From: Streptomyces genisteinicus
GTDB taxonomy: Bacteria > Actinomycetota > Actinomycetes > Streptomycetales > Streptomycetaceae
DNA length: 64,000 nt
NCBI RefSeq assembly: GCF_014489615.1
Contig: NZ_CP060825.1
Location: 496,001 to 560,000, forward strand
Direction: 5' to 3'
A program made the translations under genes and the position numbers. This document shows, piece by piece, positions 1 to 13,133 of this stretch; within the stretch, counting starts at the first letter, position 1, and the number at the start of each line of letters is the position of its first letter. The notes under the pieces were generated by a model. The model made no database searches. It saw only the letters and a program-made list of their open reading frames with translations, and had not been told where the DNA came from.

Positions 1-1005
1 CTGCCGTCCCTCGTCTTCGCCGAGGACCAGGGGCTGCTGACCACCGTGGTGACGGACTGCCTGGTCGACGGGCGGCCCATCGACGAGGAGTTCCGCGTCG
101 TGCGGCCCGACGGCCGGCTGCGCACCGTGCACATGATGGGCGAACCGGTCCTCGACGCGGACGGCTGCACCGCGTCGATGTGGGCCGTCGTGCGCGACGT
201 CAGCGAACTGCGCCGCAGCCAGCGGGCGGTGCGCGAGAGCCAGGACTCGTTCCAGCGCCGCCGCCACGCCGAACTGACCGAACGCCGGCTCGCCGTGGAG
301 ATGCAGGAGGCGGTGCTGCCCCCGTGGCGCGGGTCCCTCCAGCTCCCCGTGGCCGGCCCTGCCTCCCTCGACGTCGCCGCCCACTACCTGCCGTCCGCGA
401 ACGGCGCGCTCATCGGCGGCGACTGGTACGACGCGCTCCAGCTGCCCGGCGGGGAATCCCTGCTGAGCGTCGGCGGCCTCACCGGCCACGGCGTCACGGC
501 GACCTCCTCGATGGCCGTGCTGCTCGGCGCGGTGCGCGGCATGGCCGTCGCCGGCATCCGGCCGGGGCAGCTGATGTCCCACCTCAACCACCTGCTGGAC
601 ACGGCTCCCCAGCCGGCCCTGGGCAGCGCGCTGTGCTGCCGCTACGACCCCGTCACCCGCGTGCTGAGCCGGGCGCAGGCGGGGCACCCCGCCCCCCTGC
701 TGTTCCGCGACGGGACGGGGTGTGCGCTCACGACGCTGGACGGCGTCCTGCTCGGCGCGACCGGCGCCGCCGCGTACGAGGAGGCCGAGGTCGCCCTCCT
801 CCCCGGCGACCTGCTCGTCATGTACACGGACGGGCTGACGGGCACGGCGGCGGAGCGGGACGCGGCAGACCGGCTGACGGCACTGGCAGCACGGTTCACC
901 GGGGCCCGGGACGCACAGGAATGCGTCAGGGTCGTGGTGGAGGAGTTCGGTCAGGGCGCACGCGAGGGCGACGCCTGTGTACTGGTGGCACGGGTCACCG
1001 CCTGA
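1..1005 (+). CDS. PAS-linked SpoIIE/PP2C-type protein phosphatase, 5' end outside window
   Basis: The frame is open to base 1 with no stop, so the start lies upstream of the window. The first ~60 residues look like the end of a PAS/PAC sensor (EEFRVVRPDGR, then VVRDVSELRRSQ). A short helical linker leads into a SpoIIE-type Ser/Thr phosphatase domain with intact GGDWYD and MYTDGL motifs. Such proteins usually dephosphorylate anti-sigma-factor antagonists in the Streptomyces partner-switching network. The usual metal-site motif D-x-x-GHG reads VGGLTGHG, so the Asp is Gly. The C-terminal Asp-Asp pair reads EGDAC. The metal centre may therefore be weakened and the protein may be partly regulatory. 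The family call is firm; activity is uncertain. Confidence 0.9.
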   Translation: MPSLVFAEDQGLLTTVVTDCLVDGRPIDEEFRVVRPDGRLRTVHMMGEPVLDADGCTASMWAVVRDVSELRRSQRAVRESQDSFQRRRHAELTERRLAVEMQEAVLPPWRGSLQLPVAGPASLDVAAHYLPSANGALIGGDWYDALQLPGGESLLSVGGLTGHGVTATSSMAVLLGAVRGMAVAGIRPGQLMSHLNHLLDTAPQPALGSALCCRYDPVTRVLSRAQAGHPAPLLFRDGTGCALTTLDGVLLGATGAAAYEEAEVALLPGDLLVMYTDGLTGTAAERDAADRLTALAARFTGARDAQECVRVVVEEFGQGAREGDACVLVARVTA

Positions 1006-1042
1006 CAGCTGACGCCGACGGCGGGCCGACGGTCCTTCCGGG

Positions 1043-1098
1043 AGCGACGCCCGCACCCGTCCCGGCGAACCGGATCCAGCGACGCCCGCACCCGTCCC
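1043..1098. repeat. 21-bp direct repeat, period 35 bp
   Basis: The 21-mer beginning agcgacgcccgcacccg occurs at 1043-1063 and again at 1078-1098. The intervening sequence is also similar (cggcgaaccgga against cgcggaccgga), so a 35-bp unit was duplicated between the convergent 3' ends of the phosphatase and the NsdA-like gene. The function is unknown. Confidence 0.7.
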
Positions 1099-1150
1099 CG
1101 CGGACCGGACCGGGAGACGCAGACCGCTCCGTCGCGCCGTGCGTCCGCCC

Positions 1151-2647
1151 TCAGGTCTCCGTGCGCCGGGGCCTCGCGGCCGACGCCTGTTGCGGCATCG
1201 CCAGCTGGATCTCCTCGCGCAGGTTCTCGATCTTCGCGTACCCCGCGTACTGGCCGGTCAGCCGGTACATCTCGCGCAGCCGGTCCCATGTCCGGTGCGA
1301 GGAGGTCTCCCCCATCGACACCAGGGCCAGCCGGGCGTAGCGGTCCGCCTGTTCGGGATCGTCCGCGATGAAGCAGGCCGAGGCGAGCGAGATGTAGTCG
1401 AAGATCTTCGACCGCTGGCGTCCGCCTTCGCGCAGCTGCAGCGCCTGCCGGGCGTGCTGCTGCGCGATGCCGGCGACGGAGGGGTCGTGGTCCGCGAGGG
1501 TGCGGTAGGCCAGGGCCTGCATGCCGTGCATGTCGGCCTCGTCGAACATCTGCATCCAACTGGGCGGCGGGACGTCGGACTTGTCGGAGACGAAGAGCTC
1601 CTCCGCTTCGCCCAGCGTCCGCCGCATCGCCTGTCCGTGGCCCATGGACGCCTGCGCCCACGCCTCGATGGTGTGCAGCATCGCCTGGGTGCGGGGCAGG
1701 GTCTGCTCCCCCGAGCCGGTCCTGGCGAGGTTCATCAGGTCCAGCGCGTCGTCCGGGCGGCCCAGGTGGACCATCTGGCGTGCGGCACGGGAGAGCGCCT
1801 CGCCCGCGCGGGGCCGGTCGCCGCCCTCGCGCGCCGCGTGCGCCGCGATGACGAAGTACTTCTGGGCGGTGGGTTCGAGGCCGACGTCGTGGGACATCCA
1901 GCCGGCGAGGACGGCGAGGTTGGCGGCCACGCCCCACAGCCGCCGCTGGAGGTGGTCGGGGTGGCGGTAGGCGAGCATGCCGCCCACCTCGTTGAGCTGT
2001 CCGACCACCGCCTTGCGCTGGAGCCCGCCGCCGCGGGCGGCGTCCCAGGCGCGGAAGACTTCGACCGAGCGTTCCAGGGCGTCGATCTCCTGCGATCCGA
2101 TGGGGGCGGCCTCGTAGCGGTCGTACCCGGCGGAGTCGGCGTGCAGGAGGTCGGAGGGGCGGGTGGGGGGCCGGCCGGCGGGGTCGCTGCCCAGCCAGTC
2201 GTGCATGGCGCTGCTGAGTGCGGATCCGGCGGCGAGCGCCGCTCCCGCGCCCACCAGGCCGCGTCGGTTGAGCATGAGGTCCATTCCCGTGAATTCGGTG
2301 AGGACCGCAGCCGTACGGTCGGGCGCCCACGGCAGTCCGTCAGGGTTGTCACTTCCGCCCTGGACGTCCCGCCGCCTGCCTGCTCGCCCGCTCCGCGCGA
2401 ACCCGAGGTCCTCGATGGTCACGACACGACCGAGCCGCTCGGTGAAGAGTGCCGCCAGCACCTTGGGCACCGGATCGCGGGGGGACTCCCCCATGTCGAT
2501 CCAGCGCCGCACGCGCGAGGTGTCCGTCGCCAGCTGCGGATGCCCCATGGCTGCCGCCTGCCGGTTCACGAGTCTCGCGAGTTCGCCCTTGGACCAGCCG
2601 GCCAGGCCGAACAGGTCGTTCAGGCGGGTGTTGGGTTCACCGCTCAC
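1151..2647 (-). CDS. NsdA/NsdB-like TPR-type regulator
   Basis: The 498-aa protein opens with the helical segment typical of the Streptomyces NsdA family (GWSKGELARLVNRQ, then DTSRVRRWID at residues 51-60). The family is known for repressing antibiotic production and development. Residues 128-146 (NRRG followed by a hydrophobic run) resemble an internal twin-arginine or membrane segment, a feature of several family members. From about residue 200 onward the protein is an alpha-helical TPR-like solenoid. The ATG start follows AACACCC with no strong ribosome binding site. Upstream lies a set of CGCCAGGGT repeats (2711-2735) shared in part with the geosmin synthase promoter, so it may autoregulate and act on that gene. 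That link is inference; the family call comes from remembered sequence similarity. Confidence 0.75.
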   Translation of the reverse strand: MSGEPNTRLNDLFGLAGWSKGELARLVNRQAAAMGHPQLATDTSRVRRWIDMGESPRDPVPKVLAALFTERLGRVVTIEDLGFARSGRAGRRRDVQGGSDNPDGLPWAPDRTAAVLTEFTGMDLMLNRRGLVGAGAALAAGSALSSAMHDWLGSDPAGRPPTRPSDLLHADSAGYDRYEAAPIGSQEIDALERSVEVFRAWDAARGGGLQRKAVVGQLNEVGGMLAYRHPDHLQRRLWGVAANLAVLAGWMSHDVGLEPTAQKYFVIAAHAAREGGDRPRAGEALSRAARQMVHLGRPDDALDLMNLARTGSGEQTLPRTQAMLHTIEAWAQASMGHGQAMRRTLGEAEELFVSDKSDVPPPSWMQMFDEADMHGMQALAYRTLADHDPSVAGIAQQHARQALQLREGGRQRSKIFDYISLASACFIADDPEQADRYARLALVSMGETSSHRTWDRLREMYRLTGQYAGYAKIENLREEIQLAMPQQASAARPRRTET

Positions 2648-2703
2648 GTCAAGCCCCCAGGTTCTCGGCTGAGTTGACAGTAACGGCCCGTGATGGGGGT
2701 GGC

Positions 2704-2735
2704 GACTATTCGCCAGGGTTCGCCAGGGTGCGCCA
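2704..2735. promoter_or_regulatory. Repeated CGCCAGGGT motif, candidate operator
   Basis: GACTATTCGCCAGGGTTCG at 2704-2722 is followed by further CGCCAGGGT and CGCCAGA copies, giving three CGCCAG direct repeats about 9-10 bp apart. It sits between the divergent NsdA-like and kinase genes. A 17/19 match lies upstream of the geosmin synthase at 6331-6349. Its position and repetition suggest a regulator site; the protein that binds it is unknown. Confidence 0.5.
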
Positions 2736-2882
2736 GATGGTGTGCCACCCGCGCCGGGGTGTCAGGTAGGAATGCGCCACCCCGCCCCGTCCGCCGGGGC
2801 ACATTCCCCAGGGTGCTGCCTCTGGCATATGGGGCGGGGCGCGCACGCTACCTGTCGGCGCACGAAGGGATCTGTATCTCCC

Positions 2883-4007
2883 ATGTACACAGCATCGTCC
2901 TCCGTGTCCGTCCCCTCCCGGCTCCAGCAGCGCACCGCTGTCCCGGCCGGCTCCGGACCGTTCCTCGGGCCCGCGCAGACCGCCCGGCCCCGCAGGGCCG
3001 CGGTCCCGGTGGGCCAGCCCGTCAGCGGGAGGATCGACCTGTCCGGCCCGCAGGGCGCGCAGCTGCGCAAGGCCGTGGCGTCGGTGCACCGCATCTGTCC
3101 CGAGTTCAACCCGGTCCAGGTGCTGCGGCGCAGCGGACGGTCCGTGCTGATCGTGGGGACGACCGGCCGCACGACCGCCGTGGCCAAGTGCTTACTGGAC
3201 CAGTCGCCGGCGTGGGCCGAGAGCCTGAGGCACGAAATAGCTTCCTACCGTGCCTTCGTACGGCACCGGCCGCCGGTCCGGGCGCCTCGGCTGATCGCCG
3301 CCGACCCGGAGAACTGCACCCTCGTCGTCGAGCGGATGCCGGGCCGGCCGGCGGCGCTGAGCCGGCATCCGCTGGAGGCGCCGCCCCGGGCGGACCTGCG
3401 GGCCGTCCTGGGCGCGGTCGTCCGCCTCAACTCCTGGCGCCCGCCCGCGGGGATGTTCGACGCCCCGCTCGACTACGGCTCCCGGATCTCCCGCTATCAC
3501 GAGCTCGGCCTCTTCACCGACCGTGACCTCGGCGACCTCCAGAAGCTGCTGCACGGGGTCGCCCAGGCGGGCGGACGGCAGGGGACGGGGCAGTTCTGCC
3601 ACGGCGACGCGCTGCTCTCGAACATCCTCCTCTCCCCCACCGGTCCGGTGCTCGTCGACTGGGAGCACGCGGGCTGGTACCTGCCCGGATACGACCTGGC
3701 GACGCTCTGGTCGGTGCTCGGCGACGCCCCGATGGCACGCCGTCAGATCAGCCAGCTGGCACAGCAGCAGGGCACGGCGGCGCGTGACGCGTTCCTCGTC
3801 AACCTGATGATCGTGCTGACGCGGGAGATCCGGACGTACGAGACCGCGGTGCAGCGCACCATGCGGGAGGCCGCCCCGGTGACCGCCGCCCAGCCCGCGG
3901 CCTCCGGGATGGCCGCGGGAGAGGAGCAGCGGCTGCTGCTGCGGCGGCTGCACGACGACTGCGCGCTCGCCCGCAGGGCGGTGCGCGCGGCGGTCGGGAC
4001 CCGCTGA
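2883..4007 (+). CDS. Aminoglycoside/choline phosphotransferase-fold protein (APH family)
   Basis: The 374-aa protein has a kinase fold with the phosphotransferase catalytic loop HGDALLSN at residues 240-247 (catalytic Asp242, metal-binding Asn247). The second metal-site motif is VDWEH (Asp259). It transfers phosphate from ATP to a small hydroxylated substrate, which cannot be named from sequence. The first ~60 residues are Ala/Pro-rich and likely disordered. ATG at 2883 is chosen because GAAGGGA at 2864-2870 is correctly placed; an in-frame start 47 codons upstream lacks a ribosome site. Codon 104 (3192-3194) is TTA, a very rare codon in Streptomyces that ties translation to the bldA tRNA and hence to late growth. 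Confidence 0.85.
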   Translation: MYTASSSVSVPSRLQQRTAVPAGSGPFLGPAQTARPRRAAVPVGQPVSGRIDLSGPQGAQLRKAVASVHRICPEFNPVQVLRRSGRSVLIVGTTGRTTAVAKCLLDQSPAWAESLRHEIASYRAFVRHRPPVRAPRLIAADPENCTLVVERMPGRPAALSRHPLEAPPRADLRAVLGAVVRLNSWRPPAGMFDAPLDYGSRISRYHELGLFTDRDLGDLQKLLHGVAQAGGRQGTGQFCHGDALLSNILLSPTGPVLVDWEHAGWYLPGYDLATLWSVLGDAPMARRQISQLAQQQGTAARDAFLVNLMIVLTREIRTYETAVQRTMREAAPVTAAQPAASGMAAGEEQRLLLRRLHDDCALARRAVRAAVGTR

Positions 4008-4026
4008 CGGCCCCGCGTCCGTGCGT

Positions 4027-4060
4027 CGTGCGCCCCGGTGTGTCGGCACCGGGGCGCACG
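4027..4060 (+). terminator. Factor-independent terminator hairpin after the APH gene
   Basis: CGTGCGCCCCGGTG at 4027-4040 pairs perfectly with 4047-4060 across a 6-nt loop (14-bp GC-rich stem). There is no U-tract, which is usual for Streptomyces terminators. It begins 20 bp after the stop codon. Confidence 0.8.
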
Positions 4061-4260
4061 GCACGCGTGCGTCCTCCACCGGTCCACGCCTGTGACGCGT
4101 CGCAGGCCCGGGGCCCGTCACCGCGAAAGCCGGCCCGATACACCGTCCGTACCGTTGCTGACGTGCGCAGTTGTCGTTGTGGAGCCTGATTGACGGATCG
4201 TCCGCGAACCGCTACCCCTGTACGGGTCCGGCCGCGCACCATCCGTCTCTGGAGGCTGCA

Positions 4261-6246
4261 TTGCAAGGATCGGTCCCCGCACGTCCCGACCGCCCCCGAC
4301 GGCGTGCGCCGCGCGCACGGACCGCCGGCGCCGCGGTGGCCGTGGGCGCCCTGCTGCTCCCGCTGCTGTCCTCGGGCCCGGCCGCGACCGCTGGCGGCAC
4401 CGAGTCGCCGACCGCGCTCCAGCGCGCGTTCGCGGACGCGGCCGAGGAGTACGGCGTGCCGCAGAGCGTGCTGCTCGGTGTCTCGTACCTCCAGTCCCGC
4501 TGGGACGGGCACGGCGGCGCCGCCAGCGTCACCGGCGGCTACGGACCGATGCACCTCACCGACGCCCGGACCGCCCTGGCCGAGGCCCCGCACCACTCGC
4601 ACGGCACGGAGGACGCGCGCGGCGACGCGTCGCGCCCGGTGCGCGCGGTCGCGGACGCCGCCCTGCCCGACCCCGCCCGGCTGCCCGCACGGCTGCGGAC
4701 ACTGGAACGGGCGGCCGGTCTCTCCGGCATCCCGGCCGGGGATCTGCGGGAGGACGTCTCGGCCAACGTGCGCGGCGGCGCGGCGCTGCTGGCCGACGCC
4801 CAGAAGAGCCTGGGGTTGCCGGCGAGCGCCGATCCCGGCGACTGGTACGGGGCGGTCGCCCGCTTCTCCGGCGCGGACGACACGGCCACGGCGACGGTCT
4901 ACGCCGACGACGTGTTCGACGTGATCGCCACGGGCCAGGCGCGGACCACCGACGCCGGTCAGCGCGTGGTGCTCCCGGCCCGGCCCGGCACGGCGCCCGA
5001 CCGGTCGCAGGCCGCGGCCCTCGGGCTGCGCACGGCGGACTCCTCGCGCACCGAGTGCCCGCGGACGGTGGCGTGCGAGTGGATCCCGGCGCCCTACGAG
5101 GAGTTCGGGGAGGGCGACTACGGGAACCACGACAAGGGCGACCGGCCGAGGTCGCAGTCGGTCGAGTACATCGTGGTGCACGACACGGAGGCCACCTGGG
5201 ACACCACGCTCCAGCTCGTGCAGAACCCCGAGTACGTGTCGTGGCAGTACTCGCTGCGGTCCTCCGACGGGCACATCGCCCAGCACGTGCCGCTGAAGGA
5301 CGTCGCCTGGCACGCCGGGAACTGGTACGTCAACGCCAAGTCGGTGGGTCTGGAGCACGAGGGCTTCCTGGTGGCCCCGGACGCCTGGTACACGGAGGCG
5401 ATGTACCGCACCTCGGCCCGGCTGGTGCGGTACCTCGCCCAGCGCTTCGACATCCCGCTGGACCGGCAGCACGTCATCGGTCACGACAACGTGCCGGGCA
5501 CCACGACGGCCACGATCCGCGGGATGCACACGGACCCCGGCCCGTACTGGGACTGGGCCCACTACTTCCGTCTGCTGGGGCGGCCGCTGACGCCGTCCGC
5601 GGGACCGGACAGCGGGGTGGTCACCGTCCATCCCGAGTACGACGCCCACCGGCCGCTGTACACGGGCTGCGTCCGCGCCGGCGAGGCCTGCGCGCCGCAC
5701 GGCTCGGGCGCGGTGCGCCTGCACACCGGGCCCGGCGAGGACACGCCGCTGGTACGGGACATCGGTCTGCGGCCCGACGGCTCGGCCTCGACGGACGGGG
5801 TCAACGACACGGGCGCCCGGGCCTCGACGGGCCAGCAGTACGCGGTGGCGGAGCGCCGGGGCGACTGGACCGCGATCTGGTACCTGGGGCAGAAGGCGTG
5901 GTTCCACAACCCGCGCACCCAGCCCACCGCGGTCGCCTCGCGCGGGGTCGTGGTGACACCCAGGGACGGGCTCGACCAGGTGCCGGTGTACGGCAGGGCG
6001 TACCCCGAGGCGTCGGCGTACCCGGCCGGGGTGCCCGTCCAGGCGGTCTCCCCGCTGCCGTACACGCTCGGGGCGGGCCAGCGGTACGTGGCCGGTGACC
6101 GCACCCCGGGCGAGTACCTGTACGCACCGACGTTCGACACCTCGGTGCACCGGGTGGTGCGCGGTCAGGAGGAGTACGTCCAGATCCAGTTCGGGCACCG
6201 GGTGGCGTTCGTGAAGGCCGCCGACGTGCAGGTGGTGCGCAGGTGA
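4261..6246 (+). CDS. Secreted N-acetylmuramoyl-L-alanine amidase (Amidase_2)
   Basis: The 661-aa protein has a signal peptide: an Arg-rich n-region, a hydrophobic core AVAVGALLLPLL, then cleavage after about residue 45. A helical lytic-transglycosylase-like segment follows (EYGVPQSVLLGVSYLQSRW). An Amidase_2 zinc domain spans roughly residues 295-435, with metal ligands His307 (VVHDTE), His423 and Asp425 (MHTDPG). A C-terminal SH3-like region probably binds the wall. It should cleave the bond between MurNAc and the stem peptide outside the cell. TTG at 4261 is preferred because GGAGG lies six bases upstream at 4250-4254. An earlier in-frame start at 4171 adds 30 residues that do not fit a signal peptide. 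Confidence 0.88.
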   Translation: MQGSVPARPDRPRRRAPRARTAGAAVAVGALLLPLLSSGPAATAGGTESPTALQRAFADAAEEYGVPQSVLLGVSYLQSRWDGHGGAASVTGGYGPMHLTDARTALAEAPHHSHGTEDARGDASRPVRAVADAALPDPARLPARLRTLERAAGLSGIPAGDLREDVSANVRGGAALLADAQKSLGLPASADPGDWYGAVARFSGADDTATATVYADDVFDVIATGQARTTDAGQRVVLPARPGTAPDRSQAAALGLRTADSSRTECPRTVACEWIPAPYEEFGEGDYGNHDKGDRPRSQSVEYIVVHDTEATWDTTLQLVQNPEYVSWQYSLRSSDGHIAQHVPLKDVAWHAGNWYVNAKSVGLEHEGFLVAPDAWYTEAMYRTSARLVRYLAQRFDIPLDRQHVIGHDNVPGTTTATIRGMHTDPGPYWDWAHYFRLLGRPLTPSAGPDSGVVTVHPEYDAHRPLYTGCVRAGEACAPHGSGAVRLHTGPGEDTPLVRDIGLRPDGSASTDGVNDTGARASTGQQYAVAERRGDWTAIWYLGQKAWFHNPRTQPTAVASRGVVVTPRDGLDQVPVYGRAYPEASAYPAGVPVQAVSPLPYTLGAGQRYVAGDRTPGEYLYAPTFDTSVHRVVRGQEEYVQIQFGHRVAFVKAADVQVVRR

Positions 6247-6267
6247 CGGGCGGGCGATGACCGGGTC

Positions 6268-6301
6268 GGGGTGCCGCCGCACGGGGGTCCGGCGGCGCCC
6301 C
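6268..6301 (+). terminator. Terminator-like hairpin after the amidase gene
   Basis: GGGGTGCCGCCG at 6268-6279 pairs with CGGCGGCGCCCC at 6290-6301 with one G-U wobble and a 10-nt loop. It lies 20 bp after the amidase stop. Confidence 0.6.
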
Positions 6302-6330
6302 GCCCCACTCTTCGGGAACCGCGCCGGTAT

Positions 6331-6349
6331 GACTATTCGCCCGGGTGCG
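6331..6349. promoter_or_regulatory. Candidate shared operator upstream of geosmin synthase
   Basis: GACTATTCGCCCGGGTGCG matches the sequence at 2704-2722 at 17 of 19 positions and lies 87 bp before the geoA start codon. An AT-rich match in otherwise GC-rich intergenic DNA is unlikely to be chance. It may mark common control of geoA and the NsdA-like/APH divergent pair. Confidence 0.5.
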
Positions 6350-6411
6350 TGCGGCCGTTCGGGCGGGGGTAGTGCTGGGCCGACCACGCAGCATCCGCGC
6401 CCGCGCGGTGA

Positions 6412-11018
<4,607 letters not shown>

Positions 11019-11077
11019 GACGACATCACCGACGCTCCTGCACTCATGATCCCGACGCTAGAGGTCCGATGAATCAC

Positions 11078-11092
11078 TTGGCAAGAAGCCAA
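11078..11092. promoter_or_regulatory. Inverted repeat TTGGC-N5-GCCAA, candidate operator for the GH95 gene
   Basis: TTGGCAAGAAGCCAA is a perfect 5-5-5 palindrome. It lies between the terminator of the downstream small gene and the GH95 start. A TTGCCA/TAGCGT promoter-like pair on the minus strand overlaps and follows it, so it is well placed for a local sugar-responsive repressor. The binding protein is not identified. Confidence 0.45.
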
Positions 11093-11097
11093 CGAAA

Positions 11098-11124
11098 ACT
11101 GCCCGGGGCGACACCCCGGGCAGT
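11098..11124 (-). terminator. Intrinsic terminator with U-tract
   Basis: On the minus strand an 11-bp perfect stem (ACTGCCCGGGG with its complement, 5-nt loop) is followed by TTTTC. It ends the gene at 11143-11643. A U-tract is unusual in this genome. Confidence 0.85.
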
Positions 11125-11142
11125 GCGGAACGGACGGCGTGC

Positions 11143-11643
11143 TCAGGCCTGCTGGAACAGCTCCGCCGGAAGCGGCTTGAGCAGGGCGTAGAGATCGTCG
11201 GTGATCGGCCGGTCCCAGCTGGCGATGGTGACGAGGACGTTGTCGCTGCGGTCGAACTGCACACAGGAGATGCGGCTCTCGGACAGTTTCACCCGCCGCA
11301 CGATGAGCAGGTTGTCGCCCTGCATCACCGGGGTGTCCTCGACGCCGGTGACGTGGACCGGCTCGTCGTTCTCCAGGGCGAGCAGCAGCTGGGCCGCCTC
11401 GAAGGGGATCTCCCCCTCCTCGACCTCGCGGGCCGGCGAGCCCTCCGGGAGGTTGCCGATGATCATCGCGGGGCCGCGGCCGCCGAAGAGGTCGTACCGC
11501 AGGAACACGCCCTGGCAGGTGCCGTCGGGAGCGGGCAGCAGACCGGCGCCCAGATTGCCGGGCCAGTCGCCCGGATCCATGGCCAGGACATCGAAGTCCG
11601 GACCCGCGGGAGTGGCGGCGCTGCGGCGGCGGAGAAACGACAT
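11143..11643 (-). CDS. Conserved Streptomyces protein of unknown function
   Basis: This 166-aa acidic soluble protein begins MSFLRRRSAATPAGPDFD. Visible features are a conserved-looking core (LAMDPGDWPGN, FEAAQLLLALEND, GVEDTPVMQGDNLLIVRR) and a C-terminal segment SWDRPITDDLYALLKPLP. No catalytic motif, signal peptide or membrane segment is visible. I have the impression of close homologues in many Streptomyces but know no function. The start is ambiguous between ATG 11643 and ATG 11652 (MAVMSF); neither has a clear ribosome site. A longer frame to 11769 looks non-coding. It is a single gene closed by its own U-tract terminator. Confidence 0.75.
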   Translation of the reverse strand: MSFLRRRSAATPAGPDFDVLAMDPGDWPGNLGAGLLPAPDGTCQGVFLRYDLFGGRGPAMIIGNLPEGSPAREVEEGEIPFEAAQLLLALENDEPVHVTGVEDTPVMQGDNLLIVRRVKLSESRISCVQFDRSDNVLVTIASWDRPITDDLYALLKPLPAELFQQA

Positions 11644-11831
11644 AACCGCCATGGTACGTGTCCGGAGGCACCCGGCCGAGTCGGGGCCGACGCCCGCGGG
11701 AGCCGGTCGGGGAACCGGCGCGGCGCCCGGTGAACGCGGGGTGTCGCACGGCCGTACTCGTGGGCACATCAGGCGTCCGCGGGGAGCAGCGCCCCTCGGG
11801 GACGGGGTACCGACAAGGTGAGGACGAGTCC

Positions 11832-12221
11832 ATGAACGACCGTGTCAGCCCTCCGCTGCAGGCCCTCCCCGACGGAGAGGCCGAGCTGCGCCTCGTCGTC
11901 CGGCTGGCCTGGGAGGACGTGGCCGCGCTCGGCCGGGAGGCCGGCAGGCTCGCCACCCGGATGCAGCGGCCGGTCAGTCTCGACGAGGCCGCGGGCCACC
12001 GCCTGCGCCTCCGTCCGGCCGCCCCCTCGGCGCCGTCCCCGGCCCCGCCGGCGAGCGCGGACCGCACGCAGCAGCTGCCACCGGTGTCCGCGTCGCCCGT
12101 GGGGTCGCCGGTCTCCTCGCTGACGGGCCGTTCCCCGGGGGAGCACGCCCGGCAGGCCATCGAGAAGATCAACGGCACGGCGGGGGCGGCGGGCGGCGGC
12201 ACGGGCACGGCGCCGGGGTAG
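11832..12221 (+). CDS. Small hypothetical protein with helical N-terminus and Pro/Ala-rich tail
   Basis: The 129-aa protein has an N-terminal ~60 residues rich in Leu, Glu and Arg (LRLVVRLAWEDVAALGREAGRLATRM) that look helical. A Pro/Ser/Ala-rich linker follows, then a short helix GEHARQAIEKINGTAG and a Gly tail. No known domain is recognised. ATG 11832 has AAGGTGAGG at 11815-11823 as ribosome site. It is convergent with the CGNR gene, with only 17 bp between the stops, and probably monocistronic. Confidence 0.65.
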   Translation: MNDRVSPPLQALPDGEAELRLVVRLAWEDVAALGREAGRLATRMQRPVSLDEAAGHRLRLRPAAPSAPSPAPPASADRTQQLPPVSASPVGSPVSSLTGRSPGEHARQAIEKINGTAGAAGGGTGTAPG

Positions 12222-12238
12222 CGGCGGCTCCCGCCCGG

Positions 12239-12892
12239 TCAGTCCGCGGCCCGGTGCCGCTCGTGGTGGCGGGCGACGCGCGCGCGGTTGCCGCAGGCGG
12301 GCTTGCACCACTCCTGGCGGGGGTGGTCCTTGACGAAGTAGCGCACGCACCGGGGCGCGTGGCACGCGCGCAGCCGGGTGCGGTCCGGGCCCGTGAGGAA
12401 GTCGATCGCGGCACGGGCGAGCACGGCGGTCAGGGGTCCGTCCGCGCCGCCGGGTCCGCGCGGTGCGGTGGGACCGGCCGCGGGAGCGCCGGCGCTCCGG
12501 GCGTGCGCGGGGAGCAGGGCGGCCACGGGCTCGCCGTCGTCGGGCCACCGCAGCACGGGGACGACGGGGACGGCGGCCGCCGCGGCGTTGAGCCGGGCCG
12601 TCGCGGCGTCCGCGGGCAGCAGCCGCCCCTCGTCCGCACGGCTCGGCGCGCCGGGGCGCACGGCGCGGGCGAACAGGGAACGCACCGCCGTCCGCAGGTC
12701 GCGGACGGCCGCCAGGACGTGCTCGTCGACCGCGGTGCCGGCCGCCGCCTCGCCGAGGCCGTCGGCGTGCTCGCCGATCCAGGAGGCGAGGTCCCCGGTG
12801 CCGGCCAGGTCGTCGGCGACTCCCCCGTGGCCGTCGTGGCGGACGGTGAGGACGAAGGCCAGGACGAGGGCGTGCGGCGCGGGGTCGGTCAT
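12239..12892 (-). CDS. CGNR zinc-finger, ABATE-domain transcriptional regulator
   Basis: The 217-aa protein has a C-terminal CGNR zinc finger with the four Cys ligands at residues 177, 182, 196 and 200 (CHAPRC ... WCKPACGNR). It ends in a basic tail RARVARHHERHR that fits DNA contact. The N-terminal ~150 residues form the ABATE-like stress-sensing region, here split by an Ala/Gly/Pro-rich insertion. Members are presumed DNA-binding regulators in actinobacteria, with ligand and targets unknown. The family call is firm from the Cys spacing. Confidence 0.88.
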   Translation of the reverse strand: MTDPAPHALVLAFVLTVRHDGHGGVADDLAGTGDLASWIGEHADGLGEAAAGTAVDEHVLAAVRDLRTAVRSLFARAVRPGAPSRADEGRLLPADAATARLNAAAAAVPVVPVLRWPDDGEPVAALLPAHARSAGAPAAGPTAPRGPGGADGPLTAVLARAAIDFLTGPDRTRLRACHAPRCVRYFVKDHPRQEWCKPACGNRARVARHHERHRAAD

Positions 12893-13054
12893 GCCCTGAA
12901 CGGTAACCCCGCCCGCCGGCGGCCCCGGGGGCGGTCCGCCCGTGACACCGGGTGCGCCGGCGACGGCCGTGACCGCCCCGCCGGGCCGACAGACCCGACA
13001 GCCCCGGCAGCAGGAACGGGGAGGCGGGCACCGAGCACCCGGAACCCCGGCCCG

Positions 13055-13077
13055 CGGTCACGGGTCACGGGTCACGG
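13055..13077. repeat. Heptamer tandem repeat (CGGGTCA)n
   Basis: Three tandem copies of CGGGTCA, the first imperfect (GCGGTCA), with further scattered GGGTCACGGG-like copies up to about 13125. They lie in the 241-bp gap between the CGNR start and the VOC gene end. This is low-complexity DNA with no gene visible. Confidence 0.6.
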
Positions 13078-13133
13078 CCCCGGGGTGCCGGGTCACGGGC
13101 ACGGCGCCGGCTCACGTCACCGGCGGCCGGGCG

